Below are positions 8,830 through 17,973 of a stretch of 21,126 nucleotides of DNA, one piece after another. Both the position numbers and the translations under genes were made by a program. Where the stretch lies: assembly GCF_012567955.1 (NCBI RefSeq), contig NZ_CP046186.1, positions 207,219 to 228,344 of the forward strand, in the 5' to 3' direction. Below the pieces are notes generated by a model. That model saw only the letters and a list, made by a program, of their open reading frames with translations. It searched no databases and was not told where the DNA came from. Each line of letters starts with the position of its first letter. Within the stretch, counting starts at the first letter, position 1. The DNA is from Enterobacteriaceae endosymbiont of Donacia bicoloricornis. GTDB lineage: Bacteria; Pseudomonadota; Gammaproteobacteria; Enterobacterales; Enterobacteriaceae.

Positions 8830-8843
8830 TTATTTATCAAAAT

Positions 8844-8848
8844 AAGGA
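8844..8848 (+). promoter_or_regulatory. Ribosome binding site fixing the aceE start
   Basis: AAGGA lies eight bases before the ATG at 8857. The in-frame ATG at 8803 has no such site and would add 18 residues with no counterpart in AceE, so 8857 is preferred. Confidence 0.75.
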
Positions 8849-8856
8849 ATCATACC

Positions 8857-11523
8857 ATGTCAGATGATTATATTTTTTATAATGACGTGGATCCAATTGA
8901 AACAAATGATTGGATACAATCTATAGAATCTGTAATAAAAGAAGAAGGAATTGAAAGAGCTAAATTTTTATTAAAAAAAACTATCATACATCTTAATAAA
9001 AATAAAGTTATTTTTAATATATATAATGATGATTATATAAATTCTATTTCTAGAAACGAAGATGAAATTTATCCTGGAAATTTAATTTTAGAAGAAAAAA
9101 TAAGATCTGTTATTAGATGGAATGCAATAATGATTGTTTTAAGAGCTTCTAAAAAAAAATTAGATTTAGGTGGTCATATTGCTTCTTATCAGTCATCTTC
9201 ATATATATATGAAGTTTGTTTTAATCATTTTTTTAAAGCTTATAACAATAAGAATAATGGAGATATTATTTATTTTCAAGGACATATATCTCCTGGAATT
9301 TATGCTAGATCCTTTGTTGAAGGACGTTTAAGTACTCATCATTTAGATAATTTTCGTCAAGAAATTTCTGGTAAAGGATTATCTTCATATCCTCATCCTA
9401 AACTTATGCCTAATTTTTGGCAATTTCCTACTGTTTCTATGGGATTAGGTCCTATATCTGCAATATATCAAGCTAAATTTATTAAATATTTAGAAAATAG
9501 AGAGTTACAAAAAAAAACAGATAGAAAAATTTTTGCATTTTTAGGAGATGGTGAAATGGATGAACCAGAATCTAAAGGAGTTTTAAATATAGCTGCGAGA
9601 GAGAAATTAAATAATTTAATTTTTGTAATAAATTGTAATTTACAAAGATTAGATGGACCAGTATATGGTAATGGTAAAATTATTAATGAATTAGAAAATA
9701 TTTTTAAAGGAGCTGGATGGGAAGTTATTAAAGTTATCTGGGGTAATAATTGGGAAAATTTATTATTAAAAGATAAAACTGGTAAATTAGTTGAATTAAT
9801 AAATAATACTTTAGATGGAGATTTTCAAAACTTTAATTCTAAAGATGGATCTTATATTAGAAAAAATTTTTTTGGAAAATTTCCAGAAACATTAGAACTT
9901 GTCAAAAACTTTTCTGATCAAGAAATAGAAAAATTAAATTATGGAGGTCATGATCCTAAAAAAATTTATACAGCTTTCAAAAAAGCTTATCAAATAAAAG
10001 ACAAACCTATAGTAATATTATTTCATACAATAAAAGGTTTTGGTTTAGGTAAAATAGCTGAAAGTAAAAATATTGCTCATCAAATCAAAAAAATTGATTT
10101 TAATACAATAAAATATATACGAGATAACTTAAATATTCCTATTAGTGATAAAAACTTGTATAAATTACCTTACTTATCTTTTAATAAAAATTCTCTAGAA
10201 TTTAAATATTTACATAACCAACGTATAAAATTAGGAGGATATGTTCCATCTCGAAGAACAAATTTTACAGAAAAATTAGTTTTACCTAAACTAGAAGATT
10301 TTAATATTTTATTTAAAAATCAAGATAAAATATCTACAACAATTGTATTTGTACGTATATTAAATATATTACTTAGAGATAAAAATATTAGTAATAGAAT
10401 AGTCCCAATAATAGCTGATGAAGCCCGTACATTTGGTATGGAGGGATTATTTAGACAAATAGGAATATATAATTCCAATGGATTAAAATATACTCCTCAA
10501 GATAAATCTTTATTAACGTATTATAAAGAAGACATTAAAGGTCAAATTTTACAAGAAGGCATAAATGAATCTGGAGCATTTGCATCATGGTTAGCTGCCG
10601 CTACTTCTTATTCTACAAATAATTTTCCTATGATTCCATTCTATATATATTATTCTATTTTTGGTTTTCAAAGAATTGGAGATTTTTGTTGGGCAGCTGG
10701 AGATCAACAAGCTAGAGGATTTTTAATTGGAGCTACTTCAGGACGTACAACTTTAAATGGAGAAGGATTACAACATGAAGATGGACATAGCCATATTCAT
10801 TCTTTAACAATTCCTAATTGTCTTTCATATGATCCTACTTATGCATATGAATTAGCCATTATCATACATAATGGTTTAAAAAGAATGTATGGAAGTAAAC
10901 AAGAAAATATATATTATTATATAACTACTATGAATGAATTTTATAATATGCCAAAAATGAATACAAAAAATATAAATGGTATTTGTAAAGGCATATATAA
11001 AATTTTTTCTAAAAAAAATATTAAAAATAAAATTATTATACAATTATTAGGTTCAGGAGCAATATTACGTAATATGTTTAAAGCTGCTGATATATTATAT
11101 TACGAATATAATATTAATTCAGATATTTTTAGTGTAACTTCTTTTACTGAAATTGCTAGAGAAGGACAAGATTGTGATCATTGGAATTTATTACATCCTT
11201 TTGAAAAACGCCGTATTCCTTATATTACAAATATAATGAAAAATTATCCAACAGTAGCAGCAACAGATTATATGAAAATTTTTGCAGAACAAATTCGTAA
11301 ATATATACCAACTAATAATTATTTCGTTTTAGGTACAGATGGGTATGGTCGTTCTGATAGTCGTCAGAATTTACGTGATTTTTTTGAAATTAATGAATTA
11401 TATATAGTACTTGCTGTATTAAATATATTATTAGATTTAAATTTAATTGATTTAAAAAAAATCTTATATTTTATAAAAAAATATAAAATTAATATAAACA
11501 AAAATAATCCTAGAACTGTATGA
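8857..11523 (+). CDS. aceE: Pyruvate dehydrogenase E1 component, homodimeric type
   Basis: Thiamine-diphosphate E1 that decarboxylates pyruvate and reductively acetylates the lipoyl domain of AceF. From the chosen start it has 888 residues, almost exactly the E. coli length (887), and the N terminus (NDVDPIETNDWIQSIESVI) aligns directly. The thiamine-diphosphate/metal motif is GDGEMDEPESK at 230-240 with NCNLQRLDG at 259-267. Other intact stretches are FQGHISPGIYARSF, FHTIKGFG, IIADEARTFGMEGLFRQIG, GRTTLNGEGLQHEDGHSH and GTDGYGRSDSR. No catalytic stretch looks damaged. It is the first gene of aceE-aceF-lpd. Upstream lies parE, so the usual regulator gene pdhR is missing from its ancestral place. 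Confidence 0.98.
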   Translation: MSDDYIFYNDVDPIETNDWIQSIESVIKEEGIERAKFLLKKTIIHLNKNKVIFNIYNDDYINSISRNEDEIYPGNLILEEKIRSVIRWNAIMIVLRASKKKLDLGGHIASYQSSSYIYEVCFNHFFKAYNNKNNGDIIYFQGHISPGIYARSFVEGRLSTHHLDNFRQEISGKGLSSYPHPKLMPNFWQFPTVSMGLGPISAIYQAKFIKYLENRELQKKTDRKIFAFLGDGEMDEPESKGVLNIAAREKLNNLIFVINCNLQRLDGPVYGNGKIINELENIFKGAGWEVIKVIWGNNWENLLLKDKTGKLVELINNTLDGDFQNFNSKDGSYIRKNFFGKFPETLELVKNFSDQEIEKLNYGGHDPKKIYTAFKKAYQIKDKPIVILFHTIKGFGLGKIAESKNIAHQIKKIDFNTIKYIRDNLNIPISDKNLYKLPYLSFNKNSLEFKYLHNQRIKLGGYVPSRRTNFTEKLVLPKLEDFNILFKNQDKISTTIVFVRILNILLRDKNISNRIVPIIADEARTFGMEGLFRQIGIYNSNGLKYTPQDKSLLTYYKEDIKGQILQEGINESGAFASWLAAATSYSTNNFPMIPFYIYYSIFGFQRIGDFCWAAGDQQARGFLIGATSGRTTLNGEGLQHEDGHSHIHSLTIPNCLSYDPTYAYELAIIIHNGLKRMYGSKQENIYYYITTMNEFYNMPKMNTKNINGICKGIYKIFSKKNIKNKIIIQLLGSGAILRNMFKAADILYYEYNINSDIFSVTSFTEIAREGQDCDHWNLLHPFEKRRIPYITNIMKNYPTVAATDYMKIFAEQIRKYIPTNNYFVLGTDGYGRSDSRQNLRDFFEINELYIVLAVLNILLDLNLIDLKKILYFIKKYKININKNNPRTV

Positions 11524-11524
11524 A

Positions 11525-11530
11525 AAGGGA
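11525..11530 (+). promoter_or_regulatory. Ribosome binding site fixing the aceF start
   Basis: AAGGGA lies four bases before the ATG at 11535. A competing ATG at 11520 overlaps the aceE stop (ATGA) but places this site inside its own coding sequence. The MYKKIKFPDTG start at 11535 aligns residue for residue with the AceF N terminus. Confidence 0.65.
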
Positions 11531-11534
11531 TAAT

Positions 11535-12848
11535 ATGTATAAGAAAATAAAATTTCCTGATACAGGAATAGAAGAAATGAAAATTACTGATATTTTAGTA
11601 AAGGAAGGAGACGATATTTTACAAGAACAATCAATTATTACTGTAGAAAGTGATAAAACATCTATAGAAATTCCTTCTACAAAAAAAGGAAAAATTCAAA
11701 AAATTTTTGTATCTATAGGTAATAAAATACGTACAGGAGATCTCATATTAGAGATATTAGATAATGAAAAAAATAGTTTAATTATTAATTCTCAAAAAAC
11801 ATTAGAAAAAAATAAAACAGAATTAGAAAATACAAATGTTTCTAATAAAAAAAATCAAAAAGTAAAAAATTATGATATTTTAAATGTAAAAAATAATATT
11901 ATTAAAAATAATAATAATTTAAAAAAAAATAAAATTTTAAATATAGAAAAAAAAAAATATATACATTCTTCCCCTCTTATACGTAAGATGGCAAGAAAAT
12001 TAAATATTAATCTAGAAAGTATAAGAGGAAGTGGTTTAAAAAATAGAATTCTTAAAGAAGATATATTAAAATATATTGAAAAGAACAAAAAATTAGAAAA
12101 TAATAATTTTGAAAAAATTGAATTAAAATATACAAAATTTGGTCCTTGTGAAGAAATTAAATTAAATAACATACAAAAAACTACTAGTAAAAATTTATCC
12201 AGTAATTGGAAAAATATTCCTCATGTTACACAACATATTGAAACTGATATTACAGAATTAGAAAAATTTAGAATTAAAAAAAATAATGAATTTTATAAAA
12301 ATCAAAAAAACATAAAGTTAACTTTATTAAGTTTTATGATTAAAATTTGTGCACATGCGTTAAAAAAATATCCTAATTTTAATTCCTCTCTATCTTATTT
12401 AAACCAAAATTTAATAATAAAAAAATATTTTAATATTGGGATTGCTATTAATACAAAACAAGGTTTATTAGTTCCTGTAATTTTTGATGTTTTAAATAAA
12501 AATATTAATGATTTATCTAAAATATTACTTAATTTAGCTAATAAAGCAAAAAATAATAAATTACATCCTCTTGATATGCAAGGAAGTTGTTTTACAATTT
12601 CTAATTTAGGACAATTTAAAGGTAGTTTTTTTACACCTATAATTAATGCTCCAGAAATAGCAATTTTAGGTATATCACAAGCAATGATTAAACCAATATG
12701 GGATGAAAGTAAAAATAAATTTGTTCCAAAATTAATGTTACCATTATCATTATCTTATGATCATAGAGTAATTAATGGAGTTGAAGGTATTAATTTTTTA
12801 AATTATATTTGCATGTTAATATCTGATATTAGAAATATATTAATATAA
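11535..12848 (+). CDS. aceF: Dihydrolipoyllysine acetyltransferase (E2p), single-lipoyl form
   Basis: E2 core of pyruvate dehydrogenase, moving acetyl groups from lipoyllysine to CoA. It has 437 residues from this start against 630 in E. coli. Only one lipoyl domain (about 1-78, lipoylated Lys41 in VESDKTSIEIPS) is present instead of three. A Lys/Asn-rich linker (about 80-140) joins it to an intact peripheral-subunit-binding domain (about 145-180, SSPLIRKMARK and GSGLKNRILKEDI). The acyltransferase domain (about 205-437) follows, with SNLGQFKG, NAPEIAILG and the catalytic SYDHRVING (His410). Asn replaces the more common Asp of the DHRxxDG motif; Asn is also found there in some functional E2p such as Azotobacter. 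The alternative start at 11520 would add five residues. An A11 tract lies at 11947-11957. Confidence 0.97.
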   Translation: MYKKIKFPDTGIEEMKITDILVKEGDDILQEQSIITVESDKTSIEIPSTKKGKIQKIFVSIGNKIRTGDLILEILDNEKNSLIINSQKTLEKNKTELENTNVSNKKNQKVKNYDILNVKNNIIKNNNNLKKNKILNIEKKKYIHSSPLIRKMARKLNINLESIRGSGLKNRILKEDILKYIEKNKKLENNNFEKIELKYTKFGPCEEIKLNNIQKTTSKNLSSNWKNIPHVTQHIETDITELEKFRIKKNNEFYKNQKNIKLTLLSFMIKICAHALKKYPNFNSSLSYLNQNLIIKKYFNIGIAINTKQGLLVPVIFDVLNKNINDLSKILLNLANKAKNNKLHPLDMQGSCFTISNLGQFKGSFFTPIINAPEIAILGISQAMIKPIWDESKNKFVPKLMLPLSLSYDHRVINGVEGINFLNYICMLISDIRNILI

Positions 12849-12898
12849 ATTTTTTTATAAATTAAAACATTAAATGATTAATTAATAGAGATTAAATC

Positions 12899-14311
12899 AT
12901 GAATAATATAATAAAAACTCAAGTTGTTGTAATTGGAGGAGGACCTGCAGGATATTCTGCAGCTTTTCGTTGTAGTGATTTAGGATTAAAAACAATAATA
13001 GTTGAAAATTATCAAAATTTAGGAGGCGTTTGTTTAAATGTAGGATGTATACCTTCTAAAACATTATTACATATTGCAAAAATTATTAAAGAAAATCAAA
13101 ATTTTTTAAAAAAAGGAATATTTAATAAAATTCCTGAAGTTAATATTAATAATATTATTAAATTTAAATATAGTGTTATTAATAAATTAACTAATGGTTT
13201 AAAATTTCTTGCGAAGAAACGTGATGTAGATATTATAAATGGTATGGGTTTTTTTGAAACAGAAAATTATTTAAATATTATTAATAATGATAATAAAAAC
13301 CTTAAAATTATATTTGAGAATGCAATAATAGCAACTGGTTCACGTTCTATTAAATTACCATTTCTTCCTTATGAAGATAGTAGAATTTGGAATTCAACAG
13401 ATGCATTATTTTTAAAAAAAATTCCTAAAAAAATGATGATTATAGGAAGTGGTATTATTGGTTTAGAAATGGCAACAATTTATCAATCTTTAGGTTCTAA
13501 AATAGATATAGTAGATATTTCAAATAATTTTTTACCAGAAGTTGATGATGATATTATTCAAATATATAAAAAAAATATACAAAATAAGTTTAATTTTTTA
13601 TTGGGGACAAAAATACTATCAGTAGATAATAATGATTTATTACAAGTTCACATGACTGATGATAATAATAAGTCTGTTTATTCTAAACAATATGATAATA
13701 TTCTTATCGCTATAGGTAGAAAACCTAATTCAAATTATATTAATAAAAAATTTAACAAAATAAAAATTAACAATTATGGTTTTATTGATGTAGATAATCA
13801 AATGAGAACTAATATTCCTAATATATATGCAATAGGTGATGTAGTAGGAAATCCTATGCTTGCACATAAAGGAATTCATGAAGGACATTTAGCTGCAGAA
13901 GTTATTGCTGGAAAAAATCATTATTTTATTCCTAAAGTTATTCCATCAATAGCTTATACTAATCCAGAAATAGCTTGGGTAGGTATAACAGAAAAACAAG
14001 CTATAAAAAATAATATAAATTATAAAATTTCTTCTTTTTCTTGGAATTCATTAGGAAGAGCAGTTTCTTCTCATGAAGAAGATGGATTAACTAAGTTAAT
14101 TGTAGAAAAAAATTCTAGTAGAATTATAGGAGGTAGTATTATTGGATATAATGCAGGAGAATTATTAGGGGAGGTAAGTTTAGCTATTGAAATGGGTTGT
14201 GATATAGAAGATATTGCACTAACTATTCATGCACATCCAACTTTTTATGAATCTATAGGTATAGCTGCAGAAATATATACAGGATCAGTAACTGATATTC
14301 TTAATAAATAA
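12899..14311 (+). CDS. lpd: Dihydrolipoamide dehydrogenase (E3)
   Basis: FAD flavoprotein that re-oxidises dihydrolipoyl groups with NAD+. It serves pyruvate dehydrogenase (AceF) and 2-oxoglutarate dehydrogenase (SucB), both encoded in this window. It has 470 residues (474 in E. coli). Visible are the FAD-binding GGGPAGYSAA (13-22), the redox disulfide motif GGVCLNVGCIPSK with Cys45 and Cys50, and the NAD-binding GSGIIGLEMA. The second FAD motif YAIGDVVGNPMLAHKG and the C-terminal catalytic HAHPTFYES (His and Glu) are also intact. Only the Lys-rich tail is shortened. The start has a modest purine box (AGAG, 12887-12890). It lies 50 bases after aceF and is the last gene of its plus-strand unit, facing dapE tail to tail. 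Confidence 0.98.
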   Translation: MNNIIKTQVVVIGGGPAGYSAAFRCSDLGLKTIIVENYQNLGGVCLNVGCIPSKTLLHIAKIIKENQNFLKKGIFNKIPEVNINNIIKFKYSVINKLTNGLKFLAKKRDVDIINGMGFFETENYLNIINNDNKNLKIIFENAIIATGSRSIKLPFLPYEDSRIWNSTDALFLKKIPKKMMIIGSGIIGLEMATIYQSLGSKIDIVDISNNFLPEVDDDIIQIYKKNIQNKFNFLLGTKILSVDNNDLLQVHMTDDNNKSVYSKQYDNILIAIGRKPNSNYINKKFNKIKINNYGFIDVDNQMRTNIPNIYAIGDVVGNPMLAHKGIHEGHLAAEVIAGKNHYFIPKVIPSIAYTNPEIAWVGITEKQAIKNNINYKISSFSWNSLGRAVSSHEEDGLTKLIVEKNSSRIIGGSIIGYNAGELLGEVSLAIEMGCDIEDIALTIHAHPTFYESIGIAAEIYTGSVTDILNK

Positions 14312-14316
14312 TTTTT

Positions 14317-14341
14317 GTTATAAAAAATTTACATTTATAAC
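14317..14341. terminator. Short stem-loop between convergent lpd and dapE
   Basis: Arms GTTATAAA (14317-14324) and TTTATAAC (14334-14341) are perfectly complementary with a 9-base loop, in the 90-base spacer separating two facing genes. Position suits a bidirectional terminator, but there is no T tract on either strand and only one G:C pair. Confidence 0.3.
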
Positions 14342-14401
14342 TATATATTGAAAATAATTTTACATTTTTATTAAAAAATATTTTTAAATTAAATTTATTT
14401 T

Positions 14402-15562
14402 TTAAAAAAGAAAAATCTCTTTTATTATTTGATAATATATTTTATATAAAATATATAGATTTTTTATATTAGTATGTTCATTAATTTTATGAATAGTTGA
14501 ATTAATTAAACCTAATTCAATAATTTGTGCTTTTGTTTTTATTATAAATCTTCCATCAGAAGTTCCTCCATTATTAATTAATGTGGGATATATATGATTT
14601 ATTGAATAAATACTTTTTTTAACTATTTCTATTAAATTTTTTTCTTTTGTATAATTTTTTTGAGTACTTAAAAATGGTAATCCTGATAATACCCATTTGA
14701 TTTTATAATTAATTATATATTTTTTTATAATTTTATGGAAATTTTTTAATATATTTTCATGAGATATTTCATTATTAAAACGAAAATTAATAAATATAAT
14801 AATATTTCCTGGTATAATATTACTATTTTGTATATCTGAGCTAATTTTTGTTATTTGCATACTAGTTTCTGGAAATAAATTATTTTTCTTACTCCAATTA
14901 ATTAATATTAATTCATGAAGTAAAGGTATTACCATATGAATGGGATTTTTTGCTAAATTATGATAAGCAACATGTCCTTGTATACCTATTATTTTTAATT
15001 CAATATTTAATGATCCTCTTCTACCATTTTTAATATTATCTCCAATTATTTTATTACTTGTAGGTTCACCTAATATGCAAAAATTTAATTTTTCTTTTTT
15101 TTTTAATAAATAATTTATAATTTTAATAGTACCATTTTTTGCATTACCTTCTTCATCTGAAGTAATAAGAAAAGCTATACGTCCATTATAATTATGGTAT
15201 TTTGTAATAAATTTTTTAACCGCAAAAATCATTGCGGCTAAAGAACCTTTCATATCGCAAACTCCTCTCCCATATAAAATATTTCTATCTAAAACAGCTC
15301 TAAAAGGATTAAATTTCCACATGGAAATTTCTCCAGGAGGTACTACATCTGTATGTCCAGCAAAAACTAAAGTATCATACATAATTTTATGATCATTATG
15401 TATTGCCCAAAAATTATTTGTGTCTTTAATATTTATTAAATTTATATCAAAATTTAATTTTTTTAAAAATTTAATTAAAATATTTTGACATCCTGCATCA
15501 TTAGGACTAATAGAATGACATTTCACAAGTTGTTTAGTCAAATTAATAATTTTTTTTAACAT
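14402..15562 (-). CDS. dapE: Succinyl-diaminopimelate desuccinylase
   Basis: Zinc amidohydrolase of the M20 family that hydrolyses N-succinyl-LL-diaminopimelate to succinate and LL-diaminopimelate in lysine and peptidoglycan synthesis. It has 386 residues from this start (375 in E. coli). Metal and catalytic residues are in place: AGHTDVV (His70, Asp72), CDMKGS (Asp103), SDEEGN (catalytic Glu137, Glu138), GEPTS (Glu166) and the C-terminal STIHKINEH. NGRRGSL and QGHVAYHNLA are also typical. An upstream in-frame ATG at 15589 overlaps the lon stop as TAATG and would add nine residues with no family counterpart. The start used here aligns residue for residue with E. coli DapE, but neither start has a strong Shine-Dalgarno. 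It is the last gene of the minus-strand block, in a position not known from E. coli. Confidence 0.95.
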   Translation of the reverse strand: MLKKIINLTKQLVKCHSISPNDAGCQNILIKFLKKLNFDINLINIKDTNNFWAIHNDHKIMYDTLVFAGHTDVVPPGEISMWKFNPFRAVLDRNILYGRGVCDMKGSLAAMIFAVKKFITKYHNYNGRIAFLITSDEEGNAKNGTIKIINYLLKKKEKLNFCILGEPTSNKIIGDNIKNGRRGSLNIELKIIGIQGHVAYHNLAKNPIHMVIPLLHELILINWSKKNNLFPETSMQITKISSDIQNSNIIPGNIIIFINFRFNNEISHENILKNFHKIIKKYIINYKIKWVLSGLPFLSTQKNYTKEKNLIEIVKKSIYSINHIYPTLINNGGTSDGRFIIKTKAQIIELGLINSTIHKINEHTNIKNLYILYKIYYQIIKEIFLF

Positions 15563-15588
15563 ATAAAATTTTACTTTAAATTTAAACA

Positions 15589-17922
15589 TTAAAATGGTTT
15601 ATTTTGTAAAGCTAATAATAATACTTCTTCAATATTTTTTACTGTTAGAATTTTTAAGTCTGTAATAATATTTTTTGGTATATCTTCTAAATTTTTTTTA
15701 TTTTGTTCTGGTATTAAAACCATATTAATACCACCTCTATGAGCAGCTAACAATTTTTCTTTTAATCCTCCTATAGCTAATACTTGACCTCTTAAAGTAA
15801 TTTCTCCAGTCATAGCTATATTAGCTTTTACAGGATTATTAGTTAAACTAGATACAATTACTGTACACATAGATATACCTGCGCTAGGTCCATCCTTAGG
15901 TGTAGCACCTTCAGGAACATGAATATGAATATCTATATTTTTATAAAATTCAATGTTAACATTAAGTTTTTGTGTTCTTGCTTTTACTACGGTTAAAGCA
16001 GTTTGTATTGATTCCTGCATAACTTCACCTAAAGATCCAGTATATGTTAATTTCCCTTTACCTGGTATACATACTGCTTCAATAGTTAATAATTCTCCTC
16101 CAACTTCTGTCCATGCTAATCCAGTAACTTGACCTATTAAATTTGTATTTTCTGCCTTACCATAATCAAACTTTTTTACCCCTAAATATTTTTTTAAATT
16201 TAAACAATCTATTTTAATAGATTGAATATTTTTTTCTATTAAAATAGCTTTAACAGTTTTTCTACATAATGTAGAAATAATTCTTTCTAAACCTCTAACT
16301 CCTGATTCTCTAGTGTAATATCTAATTACATCAATAATAGCTTTATCGCTAATTATTAATTCTTTTTCTTTTAAAGCATTACGATTAAATTGTTTTGGTA
16401 ATAAATATTTTTTTGCTATATTTAATTTTTCATCTTCTGTATAACCTGTTATTTTAATAACTTCCATTCTATCTAATAGAGGTAATGGTATATGAATAGA
16501 AGAATTTGAAGTTGCTACAAACATAACATTAGATAAATCATAATCTACTTCAAGGTAATGATCATTAAAAGCAATATTTTGTTCCGGGTCTAAAACTTCT
16601 AATAAAGCTGATGCAGGATCTCCTCTCATATCATATGATATTTTATCAATTTCATCTAATAATAATAATGGATTTTTAACCCCTGATTTTACCATTTTTT
16701 GAATAATTTTACCAGGCATAGAACCAATATATGTTCTACGATGACCTCTAATTTCTCCTTCATCTTTTATGCCTCCTAATGCTATTTTAATAAATTTACG
16801 ACCTGTAGCTCTTGCAATTGATTTTCCTAAAGAAGTTTTACCTACTCCAGGAGGTCCTACTAAACATAAAATAGGTCCTCTAATTTTATTAGATCTATTT
16901 TGAACTGCTAAATATTCTAAAATATGTTCTTTAACAGATTCTAAACCAAAATGATCTTTATCTAAAATTTCTTTTGCTTTACATAAATTTTTTTTTAACC
17001 TACTTTTTATATTCCATGGAATTTGTATCATCCATTCTATATATCCTCTTACTACTGTTGCTTCTGCAGACATAGGAGACATCATTTTTAATTTTCTTAA
17101 TTCAGAATATGTTTTTTCTCTTGCTTCTTTTGGCATTTTTGCTAATTTTATTTTTTTTTTTAAAATTTTATTTTCGTTAGGATGTTCATCTATTTCTCCT
17201 AATTCTTTTTGGATTGCTTTCATTTGTTCATTTAAATAATATTCTTTTTGACTTTTTTCCATTTGTTTTTTAACTCTATTACGAATTTTTTTTTCCATTT
17301 GTAATAAATCAATTTCAGATTCCATAATAGCCATTAAATATTCTAATCTTTCACTAATATTAGACATTTCTAATATTAATTGTTTATTAGATAGTTTTAA
17401 AGGTAGATGTGCTGCTATAGTATCTGCTAATTTAGCAGCTTTATTAATATTATTTAATGAGTTTAATACTTCTGGAGGAATTTTTTTATTTAATTTTGTA
17501 TATCTTTCAAATTGGCTAATAGATGTTCTTATTAGAATTTCTTGTTCTTTATTTTTAAGAATTGGCGAAGATAAATATTCTATTTGTGCTGTAAAATAAC
17601 TATCACTATCAAATATAATAGTTAATTTTGCTCTTTTTAATCCTTCTACTAAAATTTTAACAGTACCGTCAGGTAATTTTAACATTTGTAAAATAGATGT
17701 AATTGTTCCAATAGTAAATAGATCATTTAAATTAGGATTATCATTAGTTGGATCTTTTTGTGCAACTAACATCACTTTTTTGTCATTATTCATGGCAGCT
17801 TCTAAACAACGAATAGATTTATTTCTTCCAATAAATAAAGGAATTATCATATGAGGATATACAACTACATCACGTAATGGTAATACAGGAATTATAATAT
17901 TTTCTGAATTCTCCGAATTCAT
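15589..17922 (-). CDS. lon: ATP-dependent protease Lon
   Basis: Hexameric AAA+ serine protease degrading misfolded and some regulatory proteins in the cytoplasm. It has 777 residues (784 in E. coli) with all domains present. The N-terminal substrate-binding domain (about 10-200) starts IIIPVLPLRDVVVYPHM, and a charged helical region covers about 200-300. The ATPase has Walker A GPPGVGKTS (Lys362) and Walker B LLLLDEIDK (Glu424). The protease domain (about 590-777) has the catalytic dyad Ser680 (PKDGPSAGI) and Lys723 (GGLKEK). Only the last few residues are shorter than in E. coli. A purine-rich ribosome binding site (GAGAG, 17929-17933) lies six bases before the ATG. No sigma-32-type promoter is evident. 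The gene sits after clpX in the classical order. Confidence 0.98.
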   Translation of the reverse strand: MNSENSENIIIPVLPLRDVVVYPHMIIPLFIGRNKSIRCLEAAMNNDKKVMLVAQKDPTNDNPNLNDLFTIGTITSILQMLKLPDGTVKILVEGLKRAKLTIIFDSDSYFTAQIEYLSSPILKNKEQEILIRTSISQFERYTKLNKKIPPEVLNSLNNINKAAKLADTIAAHLPLKLSNKQLILEMSNISERLEYLMAIMESEIDLLQMEKKIRNRVKKQMEKSQKEYYLNEQMKAIQKELGEIDEHPNENKILKKKIKLAKMPKEAREKTYSELRKLKMMSPMSAEATVVRGYIEWMIQIPWNIKSRLKKNLCKAKEILDKDHFGLESVKEHILEYLAVQNRSNKIRGPILCLVGPPGVGKTSLGKSIARATGRKFIKIALGGIKDEGEIRGHRRTYIGSMPGKIIQKMVKSGVKNPLLLLDEIDKISYDMRGDPASALLEVLDPEQNIAFNDHYLEVDYDLSNVMFVATSNSSIHIPLPLLDRMEVIKITGYTEDEKLNIAKKYLLPKQFNRNALKEKELIISDKAIIDVIRYYTRESGVRGLERIISTLCRKTVKAILIEKNIQSIKIDCLNLKKYLGVKKFDYGKAENTNLIGQVTGLAWTEVGGELLTIEAVCIPGKGKLTYTGSLGEVMQESIQTALTVVKARTQKLNVNIEFYKNIDIHIHVPEGATPKDGPSAGISMCTVIVSSLTNNPVKANIAMTGEITLRGQVLAIGGLKEKLLAAHRGGINMVLIPEQNKKNLEDIPKNIITDLKILTVKNIEEVLLLALQNKPF

Positions 17923-17973
17923 ACATTTCTCTCTTTATTAAAATACGTTAAAATATGTTTATATATAGAATAA

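Noticed and set aside
8803..8856. Longer aceE start adding 18 residues
   Set aside because: The extension has no counterpart in AceE, lacks a ribosome binding site and overlaps a promoter-like sequence; the ATG at 8857 has AAGGA at good spacing.
11870..12172. Minus-strand 100-codon frame inside aceF
   Set aside because: Antisense to the Lys/Asn-rich linker and E3-binding domain; its Phe/Ile/Leu-rich product is what antisense of Lys/Asn codons gives.
12765..12782. Inactivated AceF active site (DHRVING instead of DHRxxDG)
   Set aside because: Asn at this position is natural in functional E2p enzymes such as that of Azotobacter, and the catalytic His is present.
17905..17919. Tandem GAATTC repeat at the start of lon
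   Set aside because: It encodes NSENSEN, matching the polar N-terminal tip of Lon in place and length; two adjacent similar codon triplets explain it.
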